Assembly (NCBI GenBank): GCA_039922875.1
Contig: JBDTDV010000051.1
Span: forward strand, 1-19,743
Direction of reading: 5' to 3'
DNA length: 19,743 bases
DNA from: JBDTDV01 sp039922875
Lineage (GTDB): Bacteria; Actinomycetota; Actinomycetes; Actinomycetales; Microbacteriaceae
The notes beneath the pieces are model-generated. The model had not been told where the DNA came from and did no database searches. It saw only the letters and a program-made list of their open reading frames with translations. This document shows, piece after piece, positions 1 to 7,467 of this stretch. The position numbers were made by a program, and so were the translations under genes. The number at the start of each line of letters is the position of its first letter. The stretch's first letter is position 1.

Positions 1-999
1 CGCAAGCTGCGTCGGGCGGGGCTGAACCCGGAGCACGCCGATATCGTCGCCGACGTGCTGGTCTTCGCCGACGCACGGGGAATCCACTCGCACGGGGCGC
101 TTCGGGTGGAATACTACGCAGAACGGATCGCCAAGGGCGGGATAAATACCCGACCGGACTTTCGCTGCGAGCACACCGGGCCGGCATCCGCCATCTTCCA
201 CGCGGACAATGGTCCGGGCCAGGTTGCGGCAAAACTCGCTATGGATGAGGCGATCACAATCGCCGAATCCAGTGGCGTCGGCGTCGTCGGCGTCCGCAAA
301 ATGGCGCACAGCGGCGCACTCTCCTATTTCACGGAACAGGCCGCCGGCGCGGGAATGATCGGGCTAGCCATGTGCCAATCGGACCCGATGGTGGTTCCAT
401 ACGGTGGGGCCGAACCGTATTTCGGCACCAACCCGATCGCCTTCGCCGCGCCAGGCACCGACGGCGAGCTGCTCAGCTTGGACATGGCCACCACGGTACA
501 GGCGTGGGGCAAGGTTCTGGAGGCGCAGAGCGAAGACACAGATATCCCGGAAGGCTGGGCCGTCGACGGTCGCGGCAAACCCACGACCGACCCAGACCAG
601 GTCAAGGCGCTGCTGCCGATGGCCGGCCCCAAAGGTTATGGGCTGGCGATGATGGTCGACGTGCTCTCCGGGATACTGCTCGGCCTGCCATTCGGCAAAG
701 ACGTCTCATCGATGTACACCCAGATGCGCCACGGTCGGAACCTCGGCCAGCTCAACCTCGTGATCGATCCGGGTGTCTTTACCGACGCCGCCACCTTCAG
801 GAGCAACATCTCCCGAGTCCGCCGGGAACTGAGCAACATCGCCCCAGCCCCCGGCGTGGATCGGGTCCTCTTCCCCGGCGAAGACAAAGAACTGATCATG
901 GCCGACTACCGTGAGCACGGCATCGACCTGGAGGATGAAATCTACGAATACCTTATTTCAGCCGATATCCATCGCGACGCATACGAAAAGCGGGACTGA
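1..999 (+). CDS. allD: Ureidoglycolate dehydrogenase AllD (5' end cut by window edge)
   Basis: NAD-dependent oxidation of (S)-ureidoglycolate to oxalurate, a late step of allantoin (purine) nitrogen recovery; cytoplasmic. The frame is open from base 1 and ends at TGA 997-999, leaving 332 residues. By comparison with the E. coli enzyme as I remember it (349 residues), about 13 N-terminal residues lie outside the window. It belongs to the malate/L-lactate dehydrogenase type 2 family. Very similar blocks run the whole length: ADARGIHSHG (residues 23-32; His31 matches His44 of E. coli AllD), the HSG block with the presumed catalytic His matching His116, MCQSDPMVVP, MATTVQAWGKVL, GPKGYGL and a VLSGILLGLPFG stretch. 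This closeness favours AllD over other family members such as lactate or diketogulonate reductases. No other allantoin gene is visible here; the rest of the pathway would have to lie to the left. It converges on argG. Confidence 0.85.
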   Translation, partial: RKLRRAGLNPEHADIVADVLVFADARGIHSHGALRVEYYAERIAKGGINTRPDFRCEHTGPASAIFHADNGPGQVAAKLAMDEAITIAESSGVGVVGVRKMAHSGALSYFTEQAAGAGMIGLAMCQSDPMVVPYGGAEPYFGTNPIAFAAPGTDGELLSLDMATTVQAWGKVLEAQSEDTDIPEGWAVDGRGKPTTDPDQVKALLPMAGPKGYGLAMMVDVLSGILLGLPFGKDVSSMYTQMRHGRNLGQLNLVIDPGVFTDAATFRSNISRVRRELSNIAPAPGVDRVLFPGEDKELIMADYREHGIDLEDEIYEYLISADIHRDAYEKRD

Positions 1000-1090
1000 C
1001 GCCGTAACAGCTGTGGCCGATCAGCGCCGCGCGCCGGCTATCCTCGGGCTCGATATCGCAAAGCGGGTGCCTGGCCGGGTCGAGGTAGAC

Positions 1091-1102
1091 CATGGCGCCA
1101 TG
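1091..1102. repeat. 12-bp perfect palindrome between allD and argG stops
   Basis: CATGGCGCCATG is its own reverse complement. It lies in the 106-base convergent gap between allD (stop 999) and argG (stop codon at 1106-1108). It has no loop and no T-run, so it is a poor intrinsic terminator; it may be chance or a protein site. Nothing else is recognisable in the gap. Confidence 0.3.
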
Positions 1103-1105
1103 CCC

Positions 1106-2548
1106 TCAGTCGGTGCCGGCGTCGAAAGCGGCGGACTCCGACGCAGCGTCGGTGGCACGCTCAAGCGCCTCAGTGCTCGCATCGGCCTCGTCGTTGCGGT
1201 CTCGGATCTCGCCGGCGACACCCGTCTCGAGCCGGCCGACGAGTTCGGCGGTCGCCCCGCCGATGATTCCGGATGCCGCATACTGCTCCAGTCGGGAGCG
1301 CGAGTCGGCGATGTCCAGGTTGCGCATCGTGAGCTGTCCGATTCGATCACCAGGGCCAAACGCGGCATCCCCGACCCGTTCCATCGACAGCTTGCCGGGG
1401 TGGTAGCTGAGGGCGGGGCCGGTTGTATCGAGGATCGTGTAGTCGTCGCCGCGGCGCAGACGCAGCGTGACCTCGCCGGTAACTGCCGAGCCGACCCAGC
1501 GCTGGATCGACTCGCGTAACATCAGCGACTGCGGGTCGAGCCAGCGGCCCTCATACATCAGGCGCCCGAGCCGGCGACCTTCCGCATGATAATTGGCGAT
1601 GGTGTCCTCGTTGTGAATCGCGTTGAGCAGTCGCTCGTAGCCGATGTGCAGGAGCGCCATCCCGGGTGCCTCGTAGATGCCGCGGCTCTTGGCCTCGATG
1701 ATCCGATTCTCGATCTGGTCCGAGACGCCCAGACCGTGCCGACCCCCGATGGTATTGACCTCGAGGACCAGTGCGACCGGGTCCTCGAACTCGACACCGT
1801 TGATCGCGATCGGGCGGCCTGCCTCGAACCGGATCGAGACGTCCTCGGTCAAAACCTCGATATCATCCCGCCACGCGGCAACGCCCATAATCGGCTGCAC
1901 GATCTCCAGGCTCGAGCTCAGCTGCTCAAGACGCTTCGCCTCGTGCGTGGCGCCCCAGATATTGGCATCGGTGCTGTACGCCTTCTCGGTCGCGTCGCGG
2001 TATGGAAATCCTCGCGCGATCAGCCACTGGCTCATCTCGGTTCGTCCGCCGAGTTCACTGACAAACTCCGCGTCGAGCCATGGTTTGTAGATGCGCAAGC
2101 GCGGATTCGCCATCAGCCCGTAACGATAGAACCGCTCGATATCATTGCCCTTGTAGGTGGAACCGTCGCCCCAAATGTCTACTTCGTCCTCCTTCATCGC
2201 GCGCACCAACATCGTTCCGGTGACCGCACGGCCTAGTGGCGTGGTGTTGAAGTAGGTCTTGCCGGCGCAGCGAATGTGGAATGCGCCGCACTGCAGGGCG
2301 ACGAGTCCCTCCTCGACCAGCGGGCTCTTCGCATCGACCAGCCGGGCGATCTCAGCTCCGTACTCGATAGCGCGCCCGGGAACCGCCCCGATGTCCGGCT
2401 CGTCGTACTGGCCGATGTCCGCGGTATACGTGCACGGAACCGCGCCCTTCTCGCGCATCCAGGCAACAGCGCAGGAGGTGTCGAGGCCCCCTGAGAACGC
2501 AATTCCGACTCGCTGGCCGACGGGGAGACTGCTGAGAACTTTGGACAT
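1106..2548 (-). CDS. argG: Argininosuccinate synthase, E. coli-type subfamily
   Basis: Condenses citrulline and aspartate with ATP to argininosuccinate, the penultimate step of arginine synthesis; cytoplasmic. Codes for 480 residues from ATG 2546-2548. The ATP-binding N-type PP-loop (AFSGGLDTSCA) is near the N-terminus, followed by CGAFH, YFNTTPLGRAVTGTM, WGDGSTYKGNDIERF, the IGGRHGLG block and SRGIYEAPGMALLH. These match the E. coli-like subfamily, not the shorter form of about 400 residues. The last 35 or so residues are an Ala/Glu/Asp-rich tail beyond the usual ~447 residues. A GTG six codons upstream (2566) is in frame, but it has no Shine-Dalgarno and the added residues (MPYCIC) look non-native. 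A -10-like TACTGT lies six bases before the ATG, so the mRNA may be leaderless. It stands alone, convergent with allD. Confidence 0.95.
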   Translation of the reverse strand: MSKVLSSLPVGQRVGIAFSGGLDTSCAVAWMREKGAVPCTYTADIGQYDEPDIGAVPGRAIEYGAEIARLVDAKSPLVEEGLVALQCGAFHIRCAGKTYFNTTPLGRAVTGTMLVRAMKEDEVDIWGDGSTYKGNDIERFYRYGLMANPRLRIYKPWLDAEFVSELGGRTEMSQWLIARGFPYRDATEKAYSTDANIWGATHEAKRLEQLSSSLEIVQPIMGVAAWRDDIEVLTEDVSIRFEAGRPIAINGVEFEDPVALVLEVNTIGGRHGLGVSDQIENRIIEAKSRGIYEAPGMALLHIGYERLLNAIHNEDTIANYHAEGRRLGRLMYEGRWLDPQSLMLRESIQRWVGSAVTGEVTLRLRRGDDYTILDTTGPALSYHPGKLSMERVGDAAFGPGDRIGQLTMRNLDIADSRSRLEQYAASGIIGGATAELVGRLETGVAGEIRDRNDEADASTEALERATDAASESAAFDAGTD

Positions 2549-2560
2549 ACAAATACAGTA
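2549..2560 (-). promoter_or_regulatory. Probable leaderless promoter of argG
   Basis: On the minus strand TACTGT (2555-2560) fits the actinobacterial -10 pattern TANNNT and is followed by six bases and then the ATG. This spacing would put the transcript start on or next to the start codon. No Shine-Dalgarno precedes the ATG. No convincing -35 is seen. Confidence 0.45.
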
Positions 2561-2620
2561 GGGCACGCTCGACGGCGGCCCGTTCAGCCGGTGATTCCCG
2601 GACGGCTACCGTCGCTGATC

Positions 2621-2648
2621 AAAAAGGGTGCAGCGGACTCCGAGCACC
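2621..2648 (-). terminator. Probable intrinsic terminator after the PPC-domain gene
   Basis: Read on the minus strand, GGTGC (2644-2648) pairs with GCACC (2627-2631). Inside it CGG/CCG forms a second short stem around a 3-base loop, and the hairpin is followed by CTTTTT (2621-2626). It begins seven bases after the stop codon of the PPC-domain gene (2655-2657) and would separate that unit from argG, which is on the same strand. The stem is short and interrupted, so it may be weak. Confidence 0.5.
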
Positions 2649-2654
2649 AACGGC

Positions 2655-3110
2655 TCAGCTCGACCGGTCGATATCGATCAGGGCGAGACCGATCTCCGGA
2701 CGATTTGTCTTGCGCAAACCGGCCGGCGATTCGCGGATCACGACCTCCAGGGTTGGCCACACCGTCCCTTCAAGGAGGTGTCCACCACGGGTGCTGCCGT
2801 CGGAAAGCCCGAGCACGGCATGCAGGTGAAGTTGCGGGCCGCTATCGGAGCCCACGATATCGCCGATCAGGGACAGCACCTCGCACTGCTCCTGCACCGG
2901 AATGCGCCGGTAGCTCCGGCTCTCCCGATCGAACCAGCCGACCACGGCTTTCTGAAACGCTCCAACGGCAGTGATCTGCGCGTTGGACAGTTCGTGTTCC
3001 TTTGCCATCGTGGTGAGGGATGCGACGGCCTCATCACCGATATCGAGCGCGACGACGTACGTTGACGATTCCCCGGACAGCTGCGCCCCATCCACTAACT
3101 TCCATCGCAT
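2655..3110 (-). CDS. PPC (DUF296) domain protein
   Basis: Single-domain PPC/DUF296 protein of 151 residues. The family includes the PPC part of plant AT-hook proteins and free-standing bacterial versions whose function is poorly known. The HLHAVL block (His95, His97) and GGHLLEG (His111) provide the three-histidine arrangement seen at the metal site of bacterial members. Start ATG 3108-3110 is fixed by a strong Shine-Dalgarno (AAGGAGGA, about seven bases upstream); the frame stays open further upstream but is not protein-like there. It lies 58 bases downstream of the PCD-VOC gene on the same strand and is probably cotranscribed with it. It lacks the AT-hook of plant proteins, so DNA binding should not be assumed. 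The family assignment is fairly secure; its role is unknown. Confidence 0.75.
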   Translation of the reverse strand: MRWKLVDGAQLSGESSTYVVALDIGDEAVASLTTMAKEHELSNAQITAVGAFQKAVVGWFDRESRSYRRIPVQEQCEVLSLIGDIVGSDSGPQLHLHAVLGLSDGSTRGGHLLEGTVWPTLEVVIRESPAGLRKTNRPEIGLALIDIDRSS

Positions 3111-3168
3111 CGCTCGTCCTCCTTCATGCCCGCCGTCATGTCCGCGGCGGCCGTCCAGCGATCGGAGC

Positions 3169-3834
3169 CTAGCGTTCTGAGGTGCAGACGCAAAGCTCGT
3201 TCCCGTCGACATCGGCCAAAACCCACCAGGCCGGCGCATGCTCGTCGGTCATCAGGGTTCCGCCGGCGGTCACTATGGCGGCGACCCGATCCTTAGCCTC
3301 TACGGTCGGTACGTACACGTCGAGGTGAAGCCGGTTGCGGTCAGAGCGGGGTGTTCCCATCTGCTGGAACCAGACAGTCGGCCCACTCCCCCTCGGGTCG
3401 ATCAACGACACGTCGCCGTCGCCGTCCTCTCGCTCCTGATAGCCAAGGCCGACCCGCCAGAAATCGCGAATCGCCCCCGCGTCCATGCAGTCGATGGCCA
3501 CTTCGTACTCGGCTGGCGTGCCCGGCTGCACGCGTGCTCCGGCGGCAGTGGCCAACTCGGAGATCTGCGCAGCCAGCTGAAGATCGCGCTCGGTGACGCC
3601 ACCGGCATCGTGCGAACTGAGCCGAAATGACACGCTTCCGTACCCGAGCTGGATGTCCGGGTGGTGGTTCATGGCTTCGGCCGCGTTCCCGACGTCCGCG
3701 ACGAGCCGCGCAGCTGAGACGAAATCGCCGGTAGAGAACGAGGCGTGCAGGCTGCCGCGCAGCTGCACGAAGCCGCTCCCATCCAATCGTGATGCGGTCT
3801 GTTCCGGAGACAACACGGGTGTGAGAGGACTCAT
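3169..3834 (-). CDS. Pterin-4a-carbinolamine dehydratase fused to a VOC/glyoxalase-like domain
   Basis: Two-domain protein of 221 residues. Residues ~5-98 are a PCD/DCoH domain (4a-hydroxytetrahydrobiopterin dehydratase). The full family signature [EDKH]-x3-H-[HN]-[PCS]-x5,6-[YWF]-x9-[HW]-x8,15-D is present as Glu53, His57, His58, Pro59, Tyr65, His75 and Asp84, so the dehydratase site looks intact. Residues ~108-219 are a vicinal-oxygen-chelate fold of the glyoxalase-like type (RLHLDVYV near 168-175, then VLADVDGNELCVC near 205-217). The position that often carries the first metal His is occupied by Asp115 in the AIDC stretch, so glyoxalase activity is doubtful. ATG 3832-3834 is preferred: a TTGACC-N17-GACAGT promoter lies seven bases upstream. 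GTG 3841-3843 is an alternative start. No aromatic amino acid hydroxylase gene is nearby, so the substrate is unknown. Confidence 0.85.
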   Translation of the reverse strand: MSPLTPVLSPEQTASRLDGSGFVQLRGSLHASFSTGDFVSAARLVADVGNAAEAMNHHPDIQLGYGSVSFRLSSHDAGGVTERDLQLAAQISELATAAGARVQPGTPAEYEVAIDCMDAGAIRDFWRVGLGYQEREDGDGDVSLIDPRGSGPTVWFQQMGTPRSDRNRLHLDVYVPTVEAKDRVAAIVTAGGTLMTDEHAPAWWVLADVDGNELCVCTSER

Positions 3835-3870
3835 ACTCTTCACTGTCCCCCGACCGGAAGCCAAGGTCAA
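3835..3870 (-). promoter_or_regulatory. Probable leaderless promoter of the PCD-VOC gene
   Basis: Minus strand: TTGACC (3865-3870, five of six -35 consensus bases), a 17-base spacer, GACAGT (3842-3847) as -10, then seven bases to the ATG. The -35 and spacer are good; the -10 is weak (G at position 1). A start of transcription at the ATG would make the mRNA leaderless. Confidence 0.4.
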
Positions 3871-3891
3871 GGCCTGAATCCCGCGACGGGA

Positions 3892-4569
3892 CTACTTCTC
3901 GCCGAATCCCGATTCGACCAAATCGGCCAGGGCGTCGACCGCCGCCGCTCCGCCGCTCTCATCCGAGGCGATCTCCACCGTTGCTCCGCTGACCAGGCCG
4001 AGAGACATGATGCCCAACAGACTCTTCGCATCCACCTGGTTGACGGTGACCGGCACGCCGAACGTGGCGGCGAGCTTCACAAACTCCGCCGCGGGCCGCG
4101 CGTGCAGGCCGTCACGGTTGGTCAGGGTGACGATGCGCCGATACCCCCCGGCCGCCGCAGGCGGGTCCTTCGCGTCATCGGGCGCCGACCGATTCGCACT
4201 CTGCGCCGCAGCGATGACCTCGGCGACAGGAGCGCCGGTCTCGGCTGCGACGGCGGCGGCAACCGCTCCCTCGACCAGGGGGGCATCGACGATATGCACC
4301 TCGTGACCCGGTGGGTCGAGCAGTTCGATCGCCGTCTCCGCGGTCAAAATCGCCGACCCAAGATCGCACAGGATGACAACCCCACTGCCGGAGTTCACCG
4401 CACGGATCGCGTCGCCGACCTTCTGGAAACTGGTACCCACCGCTTGGTCATCGGTTCCCCCTGCAGCAGCCATGGCCACCGAAGGCGCCATTTGGCGCGC
4501 GATTTCGACCAGGCCCGCGGCAACCTTGTCACTGTGTGAGACGAAGACCAACCCGACGGATGCCGACAC
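3892..4569 (-). CDS. dhaM: PTS-dependent dihydroxyacetone kinase, phosphotransferase subunit DhaM (EIIA-HPr)
   Basis: Relays phosphate from the general PTS to the ADP bound on DhaL; cytoplasmic. 225 residues in two domains. The EIIA-Man-like domain (1-~125) carries the phosphorylatable His12 in FVSHSDK and the GSAILT block. The HPr-like domain (~143-225) carries His156 in NRDGLHARPA and Ser183 in KSLLGIMSLG, at the place of HPr Ser46. The enzyme I-like third domain found in E. coli DhaM is absent, so phosphate must come from a separate PtsI. The GTG start at 4567-4569 lies two bases after the dhaL stop, with AGGGG about eight bases upstream, indicating translational coupling. It is the last gene of the dhaKLM operon. 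A short 5-bp hairpin just after the stop (3879-3891) lacks a T-run. Confidence 0.93.
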   Translation of the reverse strand: MSASVGLVFVSHSDKVAAGLVEIARQMAPSVAMAAAGGTDDQAVGTSFQKVGDAIRAVNSGSGVVILCDLGSAILTAETAIELLDPPGHEVHIVDAPLVEGAVAAAVAAETGAPVAEVIAAAQSANRSAPDDAKDPPAAAGGYRRIVTLTNRDGLHARPAAEFVKLAATFGVPVTVNQVDAKSLLGIMSLGLVSGATVEIASDESGGAAAVDALADLVESGFGEK

Positions 4570-4571
4570 GG

Positions 4572-5219
4572 CTATGCCCCTGCTGCGGCATCCGCTGCGG
4601 CCCGCAACAGCAGCGCGCTGGACTGCGCCCCCGGGTCGCGATGGCCGACAGCGCGCTCACCCAGATAACTGGCGCGACCCTTGTGCGCAACCAATGGTTC
4701 GGTGGCCAATGCCCCCGCTTCTGCCGCCTGCGCCGCAGCTGCCAGTACCGCAGCTGGATCCGAGCCGTCCTGGGCCGCAGCCGCCGCCGCGTCCACCGCA
4801 GGAGTCCATGCGTCGACCATAGTCTTGTCGCCGACCTCGGCTTTACCGCGCGCCACGACACCGTCTCTGGCCGCGGTCAGCAGAGAGACCAGACCATCGG
4901 AATCAACCGTCTGCGCCCCTGCGGTAGCCGTCGCGGCCCGGATGAATGCCGTTCCGTAGAGCGGACCCGCGGCGCCACCCACGGTGGAGATCAGGGTCAT
5001 CCCAACCAGTTTGAAGATGTCCGACGCGCTTGCCTCGCCCGGCAACTGACTCAATTTCCCGGTCACCGCACTGAAGCCGCGATCCATGTTCTCACCGTGA
5101 TCGCCGTCGCCGATCTCCCGATCCAGCGAAACCAGCTCAAGGCGATGCTCGGAGAGCACAGCAGCGGCGAGGCGAACCCATTCCCTGGCCCATTGCTGAT
5201 CCAGGTTCATCGTTGCCAT
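4572..5219 (-). CDS. dhaL: Dihydroxyacetone kinase ADP-binding subunit DhaL
   Basis: Holds ADP/ATP as a tightly bound coenzyme and transfers phosphate from DhaM to dihydroxyacetone on DhaK. 215 residues, the normal size for stand-alone DhaL. The Mg-nucleotide aspartates are in DREIGDGDHG (near residues 31-40), followed by the TLISTVGGAAGPLYGT loop, the RGKAEVGDKTMVD block, and the C-terminal HKGRASYLGERAVGHRDPGA signature. ATG 5217-5219 has GAGGGG nine bases upstream; a second in-frame ATG at 5208-5210 is possible. It starts 13 bases after the dhaK stop and ends two bases before dhaM. Confidence 0.95.
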   Translation of the reverse strand: MATMNLDQQWAREWVRLAAAVLSEHRLELVSLDREIGDGDHGENMDRGFSAVTGKLSQLPGEASASDIFKLVGMTLISTVGGAAGPLYGTAFIRAATATAGAQTVDSDGLVSLLTAARDGVVARGKAEVGDKTMVDAWTPAVDAAAAAAQDGSDPAAVLAAAAQAAEAGALATEPLVAHKGRASYLGERAVGHRDPGAQSSALLLRAAADAAAGA

Positions 5220-5232
5220 CCGCCGGTGCCCC

Positions 5233-6234
5233 TCAACGTCCCCAGCGCAACGCCGGGGTCTGTACCGGCGCATCCCAGAGCTCCGTCAACTCGTCGTCGA
5301 GCTTCAGCACGCTGATCGAGCAGCCCTGCATCTCCAAAGAGGTGACATAGGTTCCGACCAGGTTCCGACTCACCTCCACACCACGCTCCGCCAGCAGTTG
5401 TGCGGCGTGCCGGTACACAATGTACAACTCCATCTGCGGGGTGCCGCCCATGCCGTTCACGAACAGCAGCACCTGGTCCCCGGTGACCAGGCCGAGGTCG
5501 TCCATGATGGGGGTCAGCAATTTTTCGGTGATCCCGTCGGCCGATTCCAGAGGGATCCTGGCGCGGCCCGGCTCGCCGTGTATCCCCACACCGAGTTCGA
5601 TCTCGTCCTCGGCTAAGACGAATCCCGGTTCTCCGGCATGTGGCACGGTACCGGCGGTCAACGCCACGCCCATGGACCGAACGCGGTCGTTCACGCGTTG
5701 CGCCACCCGCACCACCTCGTCAATCGCGGCGCCACCTTCGGCACAGGCTCCGGCGATTTTCTCGACCAGCACGGTGCCGGCCACTCCCCTACGCCCGGCC
5801 GTGTACAGCGAGTCCTGCACCGCGACGTCGTCATTGATCACGACGGTCTGCACATCGATCCCGTCGGCGCCGGCCATCTCGGCGGCGGTTTCAAAGTTCA
5901 GCACGTCGCCGGTGTAGTTCTTCACCAGGTAAACCACTCCGGCGCCGGCGCTGACCGCCTGCGTTGCGGCAAGGATCGGATCAGGGGTCGGCGAGGTGAA
6001 CACCGGACCGGGGATTGCGGCGTCCAGCATGCCGAAGCCGACAAAGCCGGCGTGCAGCGGCTCGTGTCCGCTGCCGCCGCCGCTGATCAATGCGACTTTG
6101 CCCGATACCGGCGCGTCCGTGCGCCAGATATAGATCGGATCGGTTGACAGCGAGACCAGATCGGCGTGCGCAGCGGCGAAGCCTGCCGCCGACTCCGGGA
6201 CGACATCCTTCGGATCGTTGATGAGTTTCTTCAC
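5233..6234 (-). CDS. dhaK: Dihydroxyacetone kinase substrate-binding subunit DhaK
   Basis: Binds dihydroxyacetone covalently and presents it to DhaL for phosphorylation to DHAP, which feeds glycolysis. 333 residues. The covalent His is His219 in GVGIHGEPG, equivalent to E. coli His218. The acid/base pair is His57 (SGGGSGHEP) and Asp110 (VKNYTGD), matching E. coli His56 and Asp109. All catalytic residues are therefore present. The start is GTG 6232-6234 with GGGAGG seven bases upstream. First gene of the dhaK-dhaL-dhaM operon, with a -10-like CATAAT about 40 bases upstream. No DhaR/DhaS regulator or glycerol dehydrogenase gene is adjacent. Confidence 0.96.
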   Translation of the reverse strand: MKKLINDPKDVVPESAAGFAAAHADLVSLSTDPIYIWRTDAPVSGKVALISGGGSGHEPLHAGFVGFGMLDAAIPGPVFTSPTPDPILAATQAVSAGAGVVYLVKNYTGDVLNFETAAEMAGADGIDVQTVVINDDVAVQDSLYTAGRRGVAGTVLVEKIAGACAEGGAAIDEVVRVAQRVNDRVRSMGVALTAGTVPHAGEPGFVLAEDEIELGVGIHGEPGRARIPLESADGITEKLLTPIMDDLGLVTGDQVLLFVNGMGGTPQMELYIVYRHAAQLLAERGVEVSRNLVGTYVTSLEMQGCSISVLKLDDELTELWDAPVQTPALRWGR

Positions 6235-6275
6235 GACGTGCCTCCCTGACAGTGAACCGACATCCTGATTCCCCC

Positions 6276-6281
6276 ATTATG
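6276..6281 (-). promoter_or_regulatory. Probable -10 box of the dhaKLM operon
   Basis: Minus-strand CATAAT, one base from the TATAAT consensus, lies in the 67-base gap between trpD (stop 6302) and dhaK (start 6234). A transcript start near 6268 would give a leader of about 34 bases with the GGGAGG ribosome site. No good -35 is seen upstream. No strong terminator separates trpD from this operon, so read-through is possible. Confidence 0.4.
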
Positions 6282-6301
6282 CTTCGCTAAAGCGGCGGCG
6301 G

Positions 6302-7384
6302 CTATGCCTTTTCAGAAGCCAGACTGGGCGTGCTGCGTCCGGTTGCGGCAACCCACTCGTCGAGTTTTCGTGCCGCAGCGCCGGAGTCGATCGTCTTCGC
6401 GGCGATCGCCATCTGAGTGCGGAAGCGATCGAGAATGCTGCTTTGCCCCAGCGCGGGGTCTGATGCCAGTTGGTAGGCCACCAGGCCGGCCGCGGCGTTG
6501 AGCAGAACAATGTCCCGGATCGGCCCCTGCAAACCGCCCAACACCTCCCTGACCACCTCAGCGTTATGCTGCGGGTCGCCGCCGACAAGGTCGGCCATCT
6601 TCGACCGGTCGAGACCGAGGTCCCGTGGCTCGATGTCATGCTCGGTGACCAGACCGCGGGAGACCTCCCAGACGTGGCTGTGCCCAGTGGTGGAAATCTC
6701 GTCCAATCCGTCGTCACCCCGGAACACCAGCGCGGTCGCTCCCCTGGTCTGGAACACCCCGACGATTAGCGGCACTTGCTCCAGATTGGCGACCCCGACC
6801 GCTGACGCCTCGGGCCTGGCCGGGTTGCACAGCGGGCCGAGGAAATTGAATACCGTCGGGATGCCTAAGGCCGCGCGGGTTGCGCCGGCGTGACGGAATC
6901 CGGGATGGAACGCCGAGGCGAAAGCAAAGGTGATTCCGGTTTCGGTGAAGACCTCGGCGACCCGATCGGCCGACAGCGTGAGATCGATGCCGAGGGCCGC
7001 CAGCACATCCGATGAACCGGAGGAGGAGCTGGCCGCACGGTTGCCGTGTTTGACCACCGGCACGCCGGCGGCCGCGGCGATGACCGCCGCCATGGTCGAC
7101 ACATTCACCGTGCCGAACCCGTCGCCGCCGGTTCCGACGATGTCCAAAGCCATCGGATCAACGTTCAGAGGGACCGCGTGGTCGAGGATCGCATCTCGGA
7201 AGCCTACGATCTCATCCACCGTTTCGCCCTTCGCACGAAGGGCAACAAGGAATCCGGCCAACTGAGCCGGGGCGGCCGCACCGGTCATCACCTGCTCCAT
7301 AGCCCACGCCGCATTCGCAACGCTCAGATCCTCACCCAAGAGAAGCGAGCTGATGATCTGGGGCCAGGTAGCAGATTCGGACAT
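6302..7384 (-). CDS. trpD: Anthranilate phosphoribosyltransferase
   Basis: Transfers the phosphoribosyl group of PRPP to anthranilate in tryptophan synthesis; cytoplasmic. 360 residues from ATG 7382-7384. The PRPP loop GTGGDGFGTVNVST is at residues 84-97, the anthranilate/PRPP loop KHGNRAASSSSGSSD at 112-126, and the Mg-binding acidic block GDDGLDE lies in the C-terminal half. The frame stays open upstream, but homologues begin at this methionine (SESATWPQII here), and a -10-like TAGACT seven bases upstream supports a leaderless start. It is divergent from ctaE with a 95-base shared promoter region. The other trp genes are not here; trpD next to ctaE-qcrCAB is a known actinobacterial arrangement and does not imply a respiratory role. 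Confidence 0.95.
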   Translation of the reverse strand: MSESATWPQIISSLLLGEDLSVANAAWAMEQVMTGAAAPAQLAGFLVALRAKGETVDEIVGFRDAILDHAVPLNVDPMALDIVGTGGDGFGTVNVSTMAAVIAAAAGVPVVKHGNRAASSSSGSSDVLAALGIDLTLSADRVAEVFTETGITFAFASAFHPGFRHAGATRAALGIPTVFNFLGPLCNPARPEASAVGVANLEQVPLIVGVFQTRGATALVFRGDDGLDEISTTGHSHVWEVSRGLVTEHDIEPRDLGLDRSKMADLVGGDPQHNAEVVREVLGGLQGPIRDIVLLNAAAGLVAYQLASDPALGQSSILDRFRTQMAIAAKTIDSGAAARKLDEWVAATGRSTPSLASEKA

Positions 7385-7397
7385 AGCTGCGAGTCTA
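7385..7397 (-). promoter_or_regulatory. Probable leaderless promoter of trpD
   Basis: Minus strand: TAGACT (7392-7397) fits TANNNT and is followed by seven bases and the trpD ATG. No Shine-Dalgarno precedes the ATG. No clear -35. Confidence 0.4.
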
Positions 7398-7467
7398 ACC
7401 AACAGCATTCCGGAGAATTGAAATGCAATCGGCTGGCAAGAATGACAAACGATCCGCGGATATCGGC

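Noticed and set aside
911..1519. Long open frame on the plus strand opposite the 3' half of argG (and similar antisense frames across dha, trpD, ctaD and the M20 gene)
   Set aside because: High G+C makes long antisense frames common. The products look like low-complexity Arg/Pro/Ala-rich shadows, with no recognisable domain or ribosome site, and the opposite strand holds a clear conserved gene.
3128..3150. Hairpin CCGCCG/CGGCGG between the PCD-VOC and PPC genes
   Set aside because: GC-rich 6-bp stem with a 9-base loop and no T-run; such repeats arise easily at this base composition, and the two genes look cotranscribed.
3879..3891. Hairpin TCCCG-CGA-CGGGA directly after the dhaM stop as a terminator
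   Set aside because: The stem is only 5 bp and no T-run follows on the minus strand (TTCAGG), so I do not count it as an intrinsic terminator.
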